A stretch of 64,000 nt of DNA, from assembly GCF_022919575.1 (NCBI RefSeq), contig NZ_CP095071.1:806001-870000 (forward strand), read 5' to 3'. Under the pieces are notes generated by a model. It saw only the letters and a list, made by a program, of their open reading frames with translations, made no database searches and was not told the DNA's origin. Position numbers and translations under genes: made by a program. Numbering within the stretch: the first letter of the stretch is position 1; each line of letters begins with the position of its first letter. The stretch comes from Gracilibacillus salinarum. Lineage in GTDB: Bacteria > Bacillota > Bacilli > Bacillales > Amphibacillaceae. Shown here one piece after another: positions 8,245 to 18,149 of this stretch.

Positions 8245-8940
8245 TTATTCATTTATATTTTTGACAACATCCATAATAATCGTTGCAGCATGATTTGCCG
8301 CTTTTTGCAAGAAAGCATCGAAAGATACAGAGGACTCTTTGCCAGCAATGTCAGATAAAGCTCGGATAATAACAAAAGGACGTCCATATTGGTAACATAC
8401 TTGAGCAACAGCTGCTGCTTCCATTTCAGCAGCAATCATATCCGGGAATTTCTCTCTAACAACCTGAACACGTTCTGCTTCCTGCATAAACGTATCACCC
8501 GTGCTAATTAGACCTTTCATTGCATCGGCATCAGTTAATTGCTTTGCAGCGAGCATCGCCTTCTCTATCAATACAGGATCAGCGTGAAATGTTGCAGGTA
8601 AACCTGGCACCTGACCGTACTTATAATCAAATGCAGTAACATCCACATCATGATGAACTACTTCAGTAGAAATAACCAGATCACCGACCTCTAAATCACT
8701 ATGAAATCCACCCGCAGACCCTGTATTAATTACAAAATCCGGCTGATACCTTTCAAATAAGATGGTGGTAGAAATCGCTGCATTGACTTTGCCAATACCT
8801 GATTTTAAGAGGACTGCTTCCTTTCCTTCTAACTGACCGATATAAAATTCACCATTCGCTATATGCTCCGTGTTTTTAATCTCCATTTTATTTTTTAGCA
8901 ACTCTACTTCTTCATCCATTGCTCCAATTATACCAATCAT
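8245..8940 (-). CDS. mtnN: 5'-methylthioadenosine/S-adenosylhomocysteine nucleosidase
   Basis: 231 residues, standard MTAN length. Hydrolyses the glycosidic bond of MTA and SAH to free adenine, in methionine salvage and methyl-cycle detoxification. Catalytic D197 lies in [15 protein letters not shown], the same number as in the E. coli enzyme. [15 protein letters not shown] is the conserved N-terminus, and [10 protein letters not shown] and MEAAAVAQ are further signatures. Upstream on the same strand is yrrS, as in the B. subtilis yrrS-yrrT-mtnN cluster, although yrrT (the SAM methyltransferase) and the mccAB genes are not here. Confidence 0.95.
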   Translation of the reverse strand: MIGIIGAMDEEVELLKNKMEIKNTEHIANGEFYIGQLEGKEAVLLKSGIGKVNAAISTTILFERYQPDFVINTGSAGGFHSDLEVGDLVISTEVVHHDVDVTAFDYKYGQVPGLPATFHADPVLIEKAMLAAKQLTDADAMKGLISTGDTFMQEAERVQVVREKFPDMIAAEMEAAAVAQVCYQYGRPFVIIRALSDIAGKESSVSFDAFLQKAANHAATIIMDVVKNINE

Positions 8941-8982
8941 TGTTAATCCTCCTCAGATGTCTTCTCTTTACTAATACGTTGT

Positions 8983-9675
8983 CTATGATTTTTTATCGTT
9001 CTCCTTAAGTTCTTCTACCAGTGTTGGCTGCCAGCCTTTTCCTTCTGCCCATTGCAGGGAGACCCGGTACGTTTGGTCCTGATTAGAAGTAGGTGATACG
9101 GTAGCTTCTGCCTGTTGCTCTCCTGCTCTGCCAAGATACCATACTACTTGTTCTCCAACTGGTATGCCTGTTGCTACTTCGACCGCTTTTTGCATTTCAT
9201 TCCAATCTACAGACCCTTTTTCAAACGTCATCGCTGGTTCTGATTGTTCTGAGTCGACTGCTTGCCAATTCCCTTCATATGCTTCACTAACATTGCTGTC
9301 ATTTGATTCTACTTGTTGTGTTTCAGTTTCTTCATCAGAAGATGCTTCTTCATCTTCATCATTCGATTCTTCCTGATTCTGATTGTCTTCGTCTTCCACG
9401 ACTTCCAATTCCTTTTCACTAGACTCTTCTTCAGGTGACATGTCAGTAGATTCATCAGACGGGTTATTCAATTCATGATTGTCTGGCTCACTATCTGCAC
9501 TGTTATCTGACCCTGATGCCGTTGGCTCCTCATCTCCACCACCAACTATTACAAGCGTGATAATAAGAACTGCCAATACGCCACCAATAGCGGTTAACCA
9601 CGTGATTGCCTTCGTATTTGTTCGTTTCTTTTCATAGCGATTTTTTCTTGTTATTTTTCCAAATTTATCTGACAT
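8983..9675 (-). CDS. yrrS: YrrS-like membrane-anchored protein (DUF1510)
   Basis: 230 residues. A short basic N-terminus (KITRKNRYEKKRTNTK) precedes one membrane helix (about 26-46). A long acidic, Ser/Glu/Asp-rich linker (about 50-130) follows, then a C-terminal domain with YEGNWQAVDSEQSEPAMTF and WYLGRAGEQQAEATVSP. This architecture and the position next to mtnN and greA match B. subtilis YrrS, whose role is not established. There it is co-transcribed with the penicillin-binding protein gene pbpI, and no such gene is present here. Ribosome binding site GGAGGGTG. Likely extracytoplasmic. Confidence 0.8.
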   Translation of the reverse strand: MSDKFGKITRKNRYEKKRTNTKAITWLTAIGGVLAVLIITLVIVGGGDEEPTASGSDNSADSEPDNHELNNPSDESTDMSPEEESSEKELEVVEDEDNQNQEESNDEDEEASSDEETETQQVESNDSNVSEAYEGNWQAVDSEQSEPAMTFEKGSVDWNEMQKAVEVATGIPVGEQVVWYLGRAGEQQAEATVSPTSNQDQTYRVSLQWAEGKGWQPTLVEELKENDKKS

Positions 9676-9843
9676 ATTCTCACCCTCCCCATCGTCATTA
9701 TACTAAAAAATGCTGGATACCACCAAACTAAATGATATCTTGGGTAATTAGATCGATTTTTTTCTTTTTTTGTCATACTTGCAGGAGTTTGTCCATATAC
9801 ATGGAATATAATAAATAAGATGATAATGTAAGGAGCGTGTGCA

Positions 9844-10065
9844 ATGTTGAGAACTACTACATTTGACCGAAATCTATGGCAGTTAACAACTTTCGAATCC
9901 ATTAGCTATGATAAAGAGGAACAAATTTTAATTATTCATTTTCTCGATGAGACCACGCTAAAGTTTGACTCAATCCCTGAAGACCTGGTGTTTGCTTTCA
10001 TTTTAACGACAAACAAAGATTATTTCATTGAAACGAAACTGAAACCTTTACAATATACAACATAG
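9844..10065 (+). CDS. Small KTSC-domain-like protein
   Basis: 73 residues. The pattern ESISYDKEEQILIIHFLD, then SIPEDLVFAFI, then DYFIETKLKPLQY resembles the KTSC fold (small beta-rich domain found alone or fused to other domains). The function of that domain is unknown. The gene has its own strong ribosome binding site (AAGGAGCG) and is convergent with greA across a shared hairpin. I do not know a B. subtilis counterpart at this position. Family assignment is tentative; that it is a real gene is likely from the Shine-Dalgarno site and codon usage like its neighbours. Confidence 0.65.
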   Translation: MLRTTTFDRNLWQLTTFESISYDKEEQILIIHFLDETTLKFDSIPEDLVFAFILTTNKDYFIETKLKPLQYTT

Positions 10066-10073
10066 AAAAACAT

Positions 10074-10104
10074 AAAATGGATGTCTAAGGAAGACATCCA
10101 TTTT
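10074..10104. terminator. Bidirectional terminator between the KTSC gene and greA
   Basis: A 13-bp perfect stem AAAATGGATGTCT / AGACATCCATTTT with loop AAGGA. Confidence 0.85.
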
Positions 10105-10115
10105 ACGTTAGAAAT

Positions 10116-10592
10116 TTATTGTACTTTTAAAATTTTGACGTTCATATCACCGGCAGGAGTAGGAACAACGACTTCTTCCCCAATGGAATGACCTAGTAAA
10201 CTTTTAGCGATTGGTGAATCATTGGAGATTTTCCCTTCGAATGGATCTGCTTCCGCACTACCTACAATTGTGTAGCTTTCTTCTTCTCCGTCAGGTAATT
10301 CTTGGAATGTGATGGTTCTCCCTAAGGAAACAACATCTGGATTAGCATCTTCATCTGTGATGATAACCGCATTGCGGATCATATTCTCTACTTGAACGAT
10401 ACGTGATTCTACAAAAGCTTGTTCATCTTTAGCTGCATCATATTCCGAGTTCTCTGATAAATCACCAAAATCTCTGGCAATTTTAATGCGTTCTACAACT
10501 TCTTGTCGTCGCTCTGTTTTTAAATATTCTAATTCATCTTCAAGCTTTTTTAATCCTTCTTCTGTCATAAAAAATTCTTTTTCTTCTGGCAT
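10116..10592 (-). CDS. greA: Transcription elongation factor GreA
   Basis: 158 residues, usual length. It binds the RNA polymerase secondary channel and stimulates cleavage of backtracked transcripts. The N-terminal coiled coil ([19 protein letters not shown]) is followed by [20 protein letters not shown], where the acidic tip residues act. The C-terminal FKBP-like domain ends [18 protein letters not shown]. Ribosome binding site AAGGAG. It follows udk with 219 bases between, AT-rich, in which I see no gene. Confidence 0.96.
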   Translation of the reverse strand: MPEEKEFFMTEEGLKKLEDELEYLKTERRQEVVERIKIARDFGDLSENSEYDAAKDEQAFVESRIVQVENMIRNAVIITDEDANPDVVSLGRTITFQELPDGEEESYTIVGSAEADPFEGKISNDSPIAKSLLGHSIGEEVVVPTPAGDMNVKILKVQ

Positions 10593-10811
10593 TATCCTAC
10601 ACTCCTTCTATCTATTGCTATGAGTCAACCTTTATAAATGTACTTTCATTGTATGTCTAATCTTAAGAAATAGCACTGATCATAGCAGATATGATATGTA
10701 AATGCTTAATTTACTAAACACTACTATCTCAAATTTTCTTATTTTTTTCAATAGTTTTATTTGTAGTATTTTAGCAATTATATATTTAGCATATCACTAT
10801 ATCGAAATATT

Positions 10812-11441
10812 CTACTCGATATCAAGTATTTTTTCAATTTTTGTCGCTAACAAATCGATTGCAACCTCGTTCTGACCGCCTTCTGGGATAATGACATCTG
10901 CATATCGTTTTGTCGGTTCAATAAATTGTAAGTGAGCTGGTCGAACCGTTTGAATATACTGATTAATCACGGAATCGATCGAGCGGCCTCGTTCATTTAT
11001 ATCTCGTAATAATCTTCGAATGATACGCAAATCCGCATCTGTATCTACAAAAACTTTAATATCCATCAATTCCACCAATCTTGGATCATCAAGAATGAGA
11101 ATACCTTCAATAATAATCACATCTTTAGGTTCAATAGGAATAACCTGTTCAGAGCGCGTATGCATGGTATAATCGTATACTGGTTTATTGACAGTTTGTT
11201 GCTCTGATAATTGTTTAATATGTTCAATTAACAAATCATGGTCAAATGCGAGTGGATGATCATAGTTTGTTTGCAGTCTTTCTTCCATCGGCATGTCCGA
11301 CTGATCTTTATAATAATAGTCTTGCTCTATAACAAGAACAGATTGATCTCGAAATCGATTTTGGATAGACTTGGTTACAGAGGTCTTTCCCGATCCTGAT
11401 CCGCCTGCTACACCAATTATTACTGGTTTCTCCTTGCTCAT
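10812..11441 (-). CDS. udk: Uridine kinase
   Basis: 209 residues. Phosphorylates uridine and cytidine to the monophosphates in pyrimidine salvage. The P-loop is [12 protein letters not shown] (10-21). [17 protein letters not shown] carries substrate-binding residues, and [13 protein letters not shown] is the Walker B region. Starts 13 bases after the yrrM stop, so yrrM and udk are co-transcribed. In B. subtilis the two U32 peptidase-like genes yrrN and yrrO stand between them; they are missing here. Confidence 0.96.
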   Translation of the reverse strand: MSKEKPVIIGVAGGSGSGKTSVTKSIQNRFRDQSVLVIEQDYYYKDQSDMPMEERLQTNYDHPLAFDHDLLIEHIKQLSEQQTVNKPVYDYTMHTRSEQVIPIEPKDVIIIEGILILDDPRLVELMDIKVFVDTDADLRIIRRLLRDINERGRSIDSVINQYIQTVRPAHLQFIEPTKRYADVIIPEGGQNEVAIDLLATKIEKILDIE

Positions 11442-11454
11442 ATATCTTGCACCT

Positions 11455-12099
11455 CTACTCTTTCTTTTTTATGCTGATAGCTATGCCATCCCCCACCGGC
11501 ACAATAGTTGTATGAAAATCTGGGTGTTGAACTAACCATTGATTATACTGGTCAATTTTGTTCGCCAGATTTTGCAGCCTTTTGGGAGCCTCTGATGCAT
11601 CTGCCACTAGTCCTCTGAAAAGAACATTGTCGGTAATGATGATACCGGTATTGCTAAGCGCAGGAAGATAACTCTCGAAAAAACGGTGATACTGTCCTTT
11701 TGCCGCATCAATGAAAATCATATCATATGGCCCTTTAGCCAGAATTTCTGCTTCTTTTTCCAATGCATCCCCAAAAATCACATCAATGTTTTGTTGCCCT
11801 TGCTGCATTTCAATATTGTGCATTGCTCTTTGATACATTTGCTGATCACGTTCCACCGTGACAACGGATGTATTAGGATGGGCTTCTAACATCCTTAATG
11901 CAGAATACCCGATCGCTGTACCGATTTCAAGTATTTTAGCAGGCTGATGTACGCGAACAAGCTGTTGCAGCAAACTAATGCCTTGTTTATCCATGATCGG
12001 TACATGGTACTCCATGGCTTCTTCTTCTAATACTTGTACCCAACTTTCAGGATTTGGCGCTATCTCATTTAAATAAGAAATAATTTCTTTTGAATGCAC
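11455..12099 (-). CDS. trmR: O-methyltransferase YrrM family (tRNA 5-hydroxyuridine methyltransferase TrmR)
   Basis: 214 residues, class I SAM-dependent methyltransferase. Motif I is [15 protein letters not shown], and [17 protein letters not shown] carries the metal-binding aspartate of the catechol-OMT-like family. The B. subtilis orthologue YrrM (TrmR) methylates 5-hydroxyuridine 34 in tRNA to mo5U. Start codon is GTG with AAAGGAAAG upstream. Between mltG and udk in one operon. The U34 hydroxylases usually encoded next door (yrrN, yrrO) are not here, so the substrate would have to be made by another hydroxylase. Confidence 0.88.
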   Translation of the reverse strand: MHSKEIISYLNEIAPNPESWVQVLEEEAMEYHVPIMDKQGISLLQQLVRVHQPAKILEIGTAIGYSALRMLEAHPNTSVVTVERDQQMYQRAMHNIEMQQGQQNIDVIFGDALEKEAEILAKGPYDMIFIDAAKGQYHRFFESYLPALSNTGIIITDNVLFRGLVADASEAPKRLQNLANKIDQYNQWLVQHPDFHTTIVPVGDGIAISIKKKE

Positions 12100-12156
12100 G
12101 TTTATTCTTTCCTTTCCGTAACAGGCAAAAGCAGGGAGAACCTCCCCTGCTTTTGA

Positions 12157-13299
12157 TTATTGGTTATGAATGTATTTATCTTCTAACGCTTGATGCTCTT
12201 CATAGGACTTGGAATAATATACCGTTCCTTCTGAATCAGCTAAGAAATAGAGAAAATCATTTTCTGCTGGCTCCAACACTGCTGCAATAGAACTCTCTCC
12301 AAAGTTTGAGATCGGTCCTACAGGCAAACCTTTTACCTTATAAGTATTGTAAGGAGAATCGATTTCGTAATGGTCATAAGTTAAGCGTGAAATATGTTCT
12401 CCGTGGGCATAAATAACTGTCGGGTCTGTCTGCAATGGCATATCACTTGCCATCCGATTATAGAATACACCGGCTATTTTCTTTCTGTCCTCAGGTGTAG
12501 GTGCTTCCTCTTCTACTAAAGAAGCAAACGTCAGCACTTGATGTACATTATAATCAGATTCTTCGATTTGGTCATAATGTGCCAACACAACATTATTAGT
12601 CTTCTCCAGCATTTTTGTAATGATTTTATCAATAGTTGGACTTTCCGTGAAGAATTCATAGGTTGCCGGGAATAGATATCCTTCCAAAGGGTACTTAATC
12701 GATTCATTCAGTATCTCATCTGTAAGGATAGTCGGGTATCTATCAATTAATTCTTTGATATATTCCTGATCATTCATCTTCTCCAGAAATTCTTCCTGTT
12801 CAATCCCTGCATTTTCGGCAAATATTGATGCAATTTCTTCTATATTTCTTCCTTCTGGTACTGTCACTCGCAATACAGCATCTTGTTGGACAGAGCCGGT
12901 TTCCAACTCTGAAGTTATTTCTGAAAGTGTCATGGAAGGTGAAAGTTCGTAATCACCCGCTTGAAATCCTGTCGCATTATTAAACTTGACATAAAACCTG
13001 TAAATTAAACTATTAGCGATAACTCCTTTTTCTTCCAATATTTTCGCGATTTCAGAACTGGAAGATCCTAAGGGAATCGTAATATTAATCGTTTCTTCAC
13101 TATCTGGATCAACTGGTGATACACCTTTTTCGACAAATTTATATGCACTGTATCCGCCAATTATCAGAATGAGCGATAATAGCAACAGCACAATGATTAT
13201 AATTTTTCTTGCGATACTTGCCTCTTTCGCGCTTTGTTGTGAGATTTCTTTATATGTAAGCTTGTCTTTCTTTTGTTTGTCATCTTGTTCGTTACTCAT
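12157..13299 (-). CDS. mltG: Endolytic transglycosylase MltG
   Basis: 380 residues from ATG at 13299, preceded by AAAGGGGG. An upstream in-frame GTG at 13317 overlaps that site and is rejected. A cytoplasmic N-terminus of about 35 residues precedes one membrane helix (about 36-56). Next come a LysM-like region and the YceG catalytic domain with SLVEEEAPTPEDRKKIAGVF (catalytic Glu) and MPLQTDPTVIYA. It cleaves nascent peptidoglycan strands at the membrane. First gene of a mltG-yrrM-udk unit. In B. subtilis it follows yrzB directly; here about 0.8 kb of repeat DNA separates them. Confidence 0.93.
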   Translation of the reverse strand: MSNEQDDKQKKDKLTYKEISQQSAKEASIARKIIIIVLLLLSLILIIGGYSAYKFVEKGVSPVDPDSEETINITIPLGSSSSEIAKILEEKGVIANSLIYRFYVKFNNATGFQAGDYELSPSMTLSEITSELETGSVQQDAVLRVTVPEGRNIEEIASIFAENAGIEQEEFLEKMNDQEYIKELIDRYPTILTDEILNESIKYPLEGYLFPATYEFFTESPTIDKIITKMLEKTNNVVLAHYDQIEESDYNVHQVLTFASLVEEEAPTPEDRKKIAGVFYNRMASDMPLQTDPTVIYAHGEHISRLTYDHYEIDSPYNTYKVKGLPVGPISNFGESSIAAVLEPAENDFLYFLADSEGTVYYSKSYEEHQALEDKYIHNQ

Positions 13300-13408
13300 C
13301 AGGTCTCCCCCTTTCACCCGCTATATTATACTACAATTTTCGCAAAAGGAAAACACAACACGCAATTATTTGGATTAATTGTCGATAATAAAAGAAATTC
13401 TGAACATA

Positions 13409-13440
13409 TTTTTGTTAGTTGACAAGAGAACTAACAAAAA
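13409..13440. terminator. Hairpin upstream of mltG, possible terminator
   Basis: TTTTTGTTAGTT pairs with AACTAACAAAAA over an 8-base loop (GACAAGAG). Symmetric A/T runs could terminate either strand. It sits between family A copy 2 and mltG. Confidence 0.5.
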
Positions 13441-13486
13441 TCGGATAGGTTCATCTAATCCTAGCTAACAACAAAATAAACAACTT

Positions 13487-14019
13487 CCTATAATATGGAT
13501 TATGTCAACAAAGACTGTATTGCCAAATGGTCATTTTGATATAGATTATCTGCTTAGCAAAGCTCCGGAAATAGGCTCCGCGTCCTGTGGGCACGGCTTC
13601 AGCTAATTTAGGAAAGAAAATTCTTTTCTTTCCTAAATGGATCTTCAGCTCGCGCTGATTCCACGGGAGTCTCCGCCTATTTCCTACGCTAAAGGGAAGT
13701 ACTACAACGATTGGAACAGCTAGAAGCAGTGGTGCTTAGCAATGTATTTCATCAATTATGGTGTAAATCTTGCAGATAGTGCTTCATATCCTAGCTGCCG
13801 CATAAATTGTGGAGCTATACATCAGCGGAGGCCAACCACGGAGACTCCCGCGGGATTGTGCAGGTGCTGGAGATCCACTTTGTGAAGCGTTCTTCTTCAC
13901 AAAGTTAGCTCCAGCCGTGCCCCGCAGGACGCGGAGTGGTTGGACGGAGCGGTATCATACCACACATAATTTTTCAAAATGACCACTAAGCTGCTAGTTT
14001 ACATAATCCATATTATCGG
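13487..14019 (-). repeat. Family A element, copy 2 (complete, two hairpins)
   Basis: Both inverted ends are intact: 13487-13509 and 13997-14019 (TATAATATGGATTATGT core and its complement). H2 is at 13567-13684, with base GGAAATAGGC/GCCTATTTCC and an apex of TTTAGGAAAGAAAA against TTTTCTTTCCTAAA. H1 is at 13832-13943, with base CCAACCACGG and the GTGAAG/CTTCAC apex. The order H2-H1 makes it inverted relative to copy 1. The conserved outer segment GTGATTACTGCTGTGACTGT follows at about 14040-14060. It lies between yrzB and mltG, where B. subtilis has adjacent genes. Confidence 0.9.
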
Positions 14020-14082
14020 AACTAAAATTCATGTTCAAAGTGATTACTGCTGTGACTGTACTTATTTACTTTCTCTACTCAT

Positions 14083-14118
14083 TAAAAAAACCTGACTAAG
14101 TTAATAGTCAGGTTTTTT
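14083..14118 (-). terminator. Terminator of the alaS-ireB-ruvX-yrzB group
   Basis: A 15-bp stem of AAAAAAACCTGACTA with TAGTCAGGTTTTTTT lies four bases after the yrzB stop on the minus strand. Confidence 0.9.
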
Positions 14119-14121
14119 TGC

Positions 14122-14406
14122 TTATTCGGTTAAGTCTTCGTCTGCGATCGTGTTAAGTACTTCTTCTACCATATCCCATTCTTCATCTGATTCGATTTGG
14201 AATAATGCCAGATCATCTTCGTTGTCATTTTCCTCATAGCGGAAAGCAAAGACTTCCACTTCTTCGTCTTCTTTCTGGTCTGCCGGTACTACAGCTACAT
14301 ATGACTGTTCTGTTTCGTCCACGTCAAAGGTAAACAACACTTCAAATAAATGCTCTTCACCATTCTCATCTGGTATAATAATTCGTTCTTTTTCTTCTAG
14401 TGCCAA
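14122..14406 (-). CDS. yrzB: YrzB-like acidic protein (DUF1292)
   Basis: 94 residues, strongly acidic. Motifs IIIPDENGEEHLFEVLFTFD and SYVAVVP match the DUF1292 family, a small Firmicute domain of unknown function. The order ireB-ruvX-yrzB is conserved across Bacilli and this copy keeps it. It follows ruvX after 13 bases and is the last gene before a strong terminator. Confidence 0.9.
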   Translation of the reverse strand: MALEEKERIIIPDENGEEHLFEVLFTFDVDETEQSYVAVVPADQKEDEEVEVFAFRYEENDNEDDLALFQIESDEEWDMVEEVLNTIADEDLTE

Positions 14407-14419
14407 TTGCCTTCCTCCC

Positions 14420-14839
14420 TTATGGTTGACTGTCCAGGTAGCCTTGTAAAATCATTACAGCGGCCATTTTGTCTATCACTTTTTTTCGTTTGGAACGACT
14501 GACGTCTGCTTCTAACAGCACCTTTTCGGCAGCCATTGTCGTCAGGCGTTCATCCCACATTACAATTTGCAAGGAAAAAGTGGATTCTAAAAACGCTGCA
14601 AATTCTTGGGAAGCTTCACCACGAAAACCGATGGAACCATCCATGTTCTTCGGTAAGCCAACTACCGCTTTCTCAATAGTATGGTCATCAATTAACTGTT
14701 TAAACGTTTCTTGTACAGATTGGAAGTCAGGCTCATTCCAATAGATGGTCTTCAATCCTTGAGCCGTCCACCCTAGTGCATCACTAATGGCCACTCCAAT
14801 CGTTTTGGAACCTACATCTAATCCTAATACTTTACTCAT
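14420..14839 (-). CDS. ruvX: Putative Holliday junction resolvase / pre-16S rRNA nuclease RuvX (YqgF)
   Basis: 139 residues, RNase H-like fold. [15 protein letters not shown] carries the first catalytic aspartate, [13 protein letters not shown] and [13 protein letters not shown] the further conserved residues (E of DERLT), and [17 protein letters not shown] the last aspartate region. Family members process 16S rRNA 5' ends and cleave branched DNA; which dominates here is not shown. Start overlaps the ireB stop (TAATG). Confidence 0.92.
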   Translation of the reverse strand: MSKVLGLDVGSKTIGVAISDALGWTAQGLKTIYWNEPDFQSVQETFKQLIDDHTIEKAVVGLPKNMDGSIGFRGEASQEFAAFLESTFSLQIVMWDERLTTMAAEKVLLEADVSRSKRKKVIDKMAAVMILQGYLDSQP

Positions 14840-15102
14840 TATTTTTTGTTCGCGCTGATGTAATATTTGACCAGCTCTTCAATGATTTCATCGCGCTCAA
14901 TTCTCCTTATTAAATTGCGTGCATCCTTGTGTCTTGGAATATATGCTGGATCCCCGGATAATAAGTATCCAACAATTTGATTGATCGGATGGTACCCCTT
15001 TTCTTCCAGAGCATGATAAACTACCAATAACACTTCTTCAACATTCTGTTCAATGGGTTCTTCTGAAAAATCAAATTTCATTGTCTTGTCCATTCCATCC
15101 AT
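14839..15102 (-). CDS. ireB: IreB family regulatory phosphoprotein (UPF0297, YrzL)
   Basis: 87 residues. [32 protein letters not shown] and [20 protein letters not shown] are the family signature. In Enterococcus IreB is phosphorylated by the Ser/Thr kinase IreK and limits cephalosporin resistance; the B. subtilis role is less clear. Start at 15102 after GGGGGTG. A second ATG three codons later is possible. Overlaps ruvX by one base. Confidence 0.9.
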   Translation of the reverse strand: MDGMDKTMKFDFSEEPIEQNVEEVLLVVYHALEEKGYHPINQIVGYLLSGDPAYIPRHKDARNLIRRIERDEIIEELVKYYISANKK

Positions 15103-15178
15103 GGAAGCACCCCCAATTAAAATTCAACGTTTGATTGTATCTTTCTATTATACCGGTTATTATTAAAAATTTCCAAAA

Positions 15179-17809
15179 TTATAGTGCTGTTTGGACATAT
15201 TTTTCTACATAACCTAATGCATCTGCCAATTTGCTGGCGTCTTTACCCCCAGCTTGTGCCATGTCTGGACGACCTCCGCCGCCCCCACCACAGATTTGTG
15301 CGGTTTCTTTTATTAAATTTCCAGCATGGTATCCTTCGCTAACAAGGTCTTTCGTCACACCAGAAGCAAGCTGTACTTTGTCATTATTAACTGCTGCAAG
15401 CAAAATAATACCAGATTCAAGCTTCTGTTTCATATCATCTACCATTTGGCGTAATTGATTCATATCACTTACATCGACTTTTTTAGCTAAATATTGAACA
15501 CCATTTACTTCTTTTACATCATCAAGAATAGAAGATGCCTCGTATTGCGATAATTTAGCGCGCAACGACTCTACTTGACGCTGTTGCTCCTTCATTTCTT
15601 TGAAAACCTGGTCGATTCGTTCTGGTACCTGATCTTCTTTCGTTTTTAATTGGGTAGCGGCTGTCTGTAATAGCTGATGCTTCCCATTAACAAATTGATA
15701 AGCGCCTTTAGCCGTGACAGCTTCAATTCTGCGAGTTCCTGCGCCAATACCAGATTCTGATACAATTTTAAATAGCCCGATTTCTGCAGTATTATTGACG
15801 TGGCATCCCCCACATAATTCCAGACTATATTCACCCATCTGAACGACACGAACAACATCACCATACTTTTCACCAAATAGTGCCGTTGCACCCATTTCTT
15901 TCGCTTCACTGAGTGATTTGTTACTAATCGATACAGGAATGGAATTCCAAATTTTTTCATTTACAATCTGCTCAATCTCAATGATCTCTTGCTCTGTAAT
16001 AGCACCGAAATGAGAGAAGTCAAATCGTAACCGTTCACCAGCTACCAATGAACCTGCCTGATTGACATGGTCCCCTAATACATCCTTGAGTGCTTGGTGT
16101 AACAAGTGAGTAGCGGAGTGATTTTTTATAATATATTGACGGGATGTCTGATCGACTTTTGCATGAACCGTTTGTCCATTAGAAAGTGTACCTTGTATCA
16201 TCACACGATGAAGGTTTTGTCCGTTTGGAGCTTTTTGTACATCTAATACTTCTGCTTGGCCATTCGTAAATGTCAGCAAGCCTTTATCCGCAATTTGTCC
16301 ACCGCTTTCTGCATAGAACGGTGTGTTTTCTAATATAAGATATGCTTCGCCGTCAGAGGCTTCAGAAACTAAATCCTTGCCAGTAACAAGTGCAATGACT
16401 TTCGTCTCCACTTTTAACTGATCGTATCCTACAAATTGGCTTTCTGCATCAATATCACTTAGTACACTATCTTGAATTTGCATTGAATCTACTTTTTGAC
16501 GAGCATTTCGTGCACGATCCCGTTGTTTTTTCATTTCGTTCTCAAATGCTTGTTCATCAATTGTAAAACCAGCTTCGTCCACGTATTCCTCCGTCAACTC
16601 TTTCGGGAATCCATAAGTATCGTATAGACGAAACACCTCTTCACCTGGAAAAACAGTACTTCCTTTTGTTTTTTCCTGTTCGACAATCTGATTTAAAATA
16701 TGCAACCCATCCTGTAACGTTTCATGGAATCGCTCTTCTTCTGTTTTGATTACATTCTGGATAAAATCGCCTTTCTTTTTCACATCAGGATAGAATGCTT
16801 CCATAATGGAACCAACTGTCGGAACAAGTTTAAACATAAATGGCTTGTCAATGCCAATTTGTTTCGCATAACGGACCGCCCGTCGTAATAAACGACGCAA
16901 TACATAGCCGCGTCCCTCATTAGAAGGCAGTGCACCATCACTGACTGCGAACGATACGGTACGAATATGGTCTGCGATTACCTTAAACGAAACATCTGTA
17001 TCGACTTGTTCGAGATAGCTCGTATTCGCATATTTTTCCGTTTCTTTAATAATAGGCAAGAACAAATCTGTTTCAAAATTAGTTTTGGTCTGTTGTATAA
17101 CACTGACAAGACGTTCCAGTCCCATACCGGTATCAATATTTTTCTTCGGTAATGGTGTATACGTATCATCCGGATTATGGTTAAATTCGGAGAATACCAG
17201 ATTCCAAATTTCCAGATAGCGTTCGTTCTCTCCACCAGGATAAAGTTCAGGATCGCTTATATCATTACCATATGATTCGCCACGGTCATAGAAGATTTCC
17301 GTATTCGGTCCACTAGGTCCTTCACCAATATCCCAGAAATTCTCCTCAAGTCGAATAATACGATCTTCTGGCAAACCAATCTTATCTTTCCATAATAAGT
17401 ATGCTTCTTCATCTTCCGGGTGAACAGTAACGGATAATTTCGCCTGGTCAAAGCCGATCCATTTTTCACTGGTCAAAAATTCCCAAGCGAATTCGATTGC
17501 TTCTTCTTTGAAATAATCACCAATCGAGAAGTTCCCTAACATTTCAAAGAATGTGTGATGACGTGCTGTGTAGCCGACGTTGGTAATATCATTGGTACGA
17601 ATAGACTTTTGCGCATTTGTAATACGCGGATTTTGTGGTACTACTCTGCCATCAAAATACTTTTTTAATGTTGCTACTCCACTGTTGATCCACAATAATG
17701 TAGGATCATCTTTCGGTACTAATGACGCGCTTGGTTCAACGCCATGTCCTTTTTCCTTAAAAAAGTCTAAGAACATTTGACGAACCTCAGCAGATGTTAA
17801 TTGCTTCAT
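15179..17809 (-). CDS. alaS: Alanyl-tRNA synthetase
   Basis: 876 residues from ATG at 17809, placed by GGAGG and the conserved start [20 protein letters not shown]. The frame runs 23 codons further upstream into the T-box terminator, which is not coding. The class II catalytic core ends before about residue 450. The editing domain has zinc ligands [11 protein letters not shown] and CGGCH. The C-terminal DHHA1 domain ends with [16 protein letters not shown]. Charges tRNA-Ala and clears mischarged Ser/Gly. Led by a T-box leader and first gene of the alaS-ireB-ruvX-yrzB group. Confidence 0.96.
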   Translation of the reverse strand: MKQLTSAEVRQMFLDFFKEKGHGVEPSASLVPKDDPTLLWINSGVATLKKYFDGRVVPQNPRITNAQKSIRTNDITNVGYTARHHTFFEMLGNFSIGDYFKEEAIEFAWEFLTSEKWIGFDQAKLSVTVHPEDEEAYLLWKDKIGLPEDRIIRLEENFWDIGEGPSGPNTEIFYDRGESYGNDISDPELYPGGENERYLEIWNLVFSEFNHNPDDTYTPLPKKNIDTGMGLERLVSVIQQTKTNFETDLFLPIIKETEKYANTSYLEQVDTDVSFKVIADHIRTVSFAVSDGALPSNEGRGYVLRRLLRRAVRYAKQIGIDKPFMFKLVPTVGSIMEAFYPDVKKKGDFIQNVIKTEEERFHETLQDGLHILNQIVEQEKTKGSTVFPGEEVFRLYDTYGFPKELTEEYVDEAGFTIDEQAFENEMKKQRDRARNARQKVDSMQIQDSVLSDIDAESQFVGYDQLKVETKVIALVTGKDLVSEASDGEAYLILENTPFYAESGGQIADKGLLTFTNGQAEVLDVQKAPNGQNLHRVMIQGTLSNGQTVHAKVDQTSRQYIIKNHSATHLLHQALKDVLGDHVNQAGSLVAGERLRFDFSHFGAITEQEIIEIEQIVNEKIWNSIPVSISNKSLSEAKEMGATALFGEKYGDVVRVVQMGEYSLELCGGCHVNNTAEIGLFKIVSESGIGAGTRRIEAVTAKGAYQFVNGKHQLLQTAATQLKTKEDQVPERIDQVFKEMKEQQRQVESLRAKLSQYEASSILDDVKEVNGVQYLAKKVDVSDMNQLRQMVDDMKQKLESGIILLAAVNNDKVQLASGVTKDLVSEGYHAGNLIKETAQICGGGGGGRPDMAQAGGKDASKLADALGYVEKYVQTAL

Positions 17810-17863
17810 AGTGAAACCTCCTATAATAAATATATCCAGGTGCAGACCCGGTATTGATATGCA

Positions 17864-18114
17864 TAAAAAAACTCCCATCCCTGCCTTAATAGCAGGGACG
17901 AGAGTTGATTCCGCGGTACCACCCTAATTATAGTCTAAAAAAGACTATCTCTTGAACATCAGTAACGGTGATGTAACCGGCAGAGATTAACTGCACTTCA
18001 AACTAGCTTCCCAGATCATTGCATGCAGGATCACTTTCAGCCTAGGTTCTCCCTCTCTTCGACATGGTTATCTGGTACTCATGTTTTTCAACGTATTTTG
18101 ATTATTTACTTCGC
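17864..18114 (-). ncRNA. T-box leader of alaS
   Basis: Reading on the minus strand, the leader ends with AGGGTGGTACCGCGG (17911-17925), the T-box that forms the antiterminator. The terminator stem at 17864-17906 is CTCTCGTCCCTGC paired with GCAGGGATGGGAG, then a T-run. Stem I contains an AGTA element and, on its 3' side, GAAGCTA, in which GCT (plus positions 18005-18007) is the likely Ala specifier codon. Uncharged tRNA-Ala would bind the specifier and the T-box and allow read-through into alaS. Confidence 0.92.
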
Positions 18115-18120
18115 TAGCAT

Positions 18121-18149
18121 ATTATAGAAAACTTTTTACTATCTGTCAA
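18121..18149 (-). promoter_or_regulatory. Consensus sigma-A promoter of the alaS leader
   Basis: On the minus strand TTGACA (18144-18149), 17 bases, TATAAT (18121-18126). All twelve consensus bases match. It overlaps the last codons of the upstream AI-2E family gene. Confidence 0.9.

Noticed and set aside
12090..12290. Plus-strand frame over the trmR-mltG gap
   Set aside because: Antisense to mltG for most of its length, no ribosome binding site, no recognisable protein.
17810..17878. N-terminal extension of alaS
   Set aside because: It would place codons in the T-box terminator; the conserved start MKQLTS and GGAGG support 17809.
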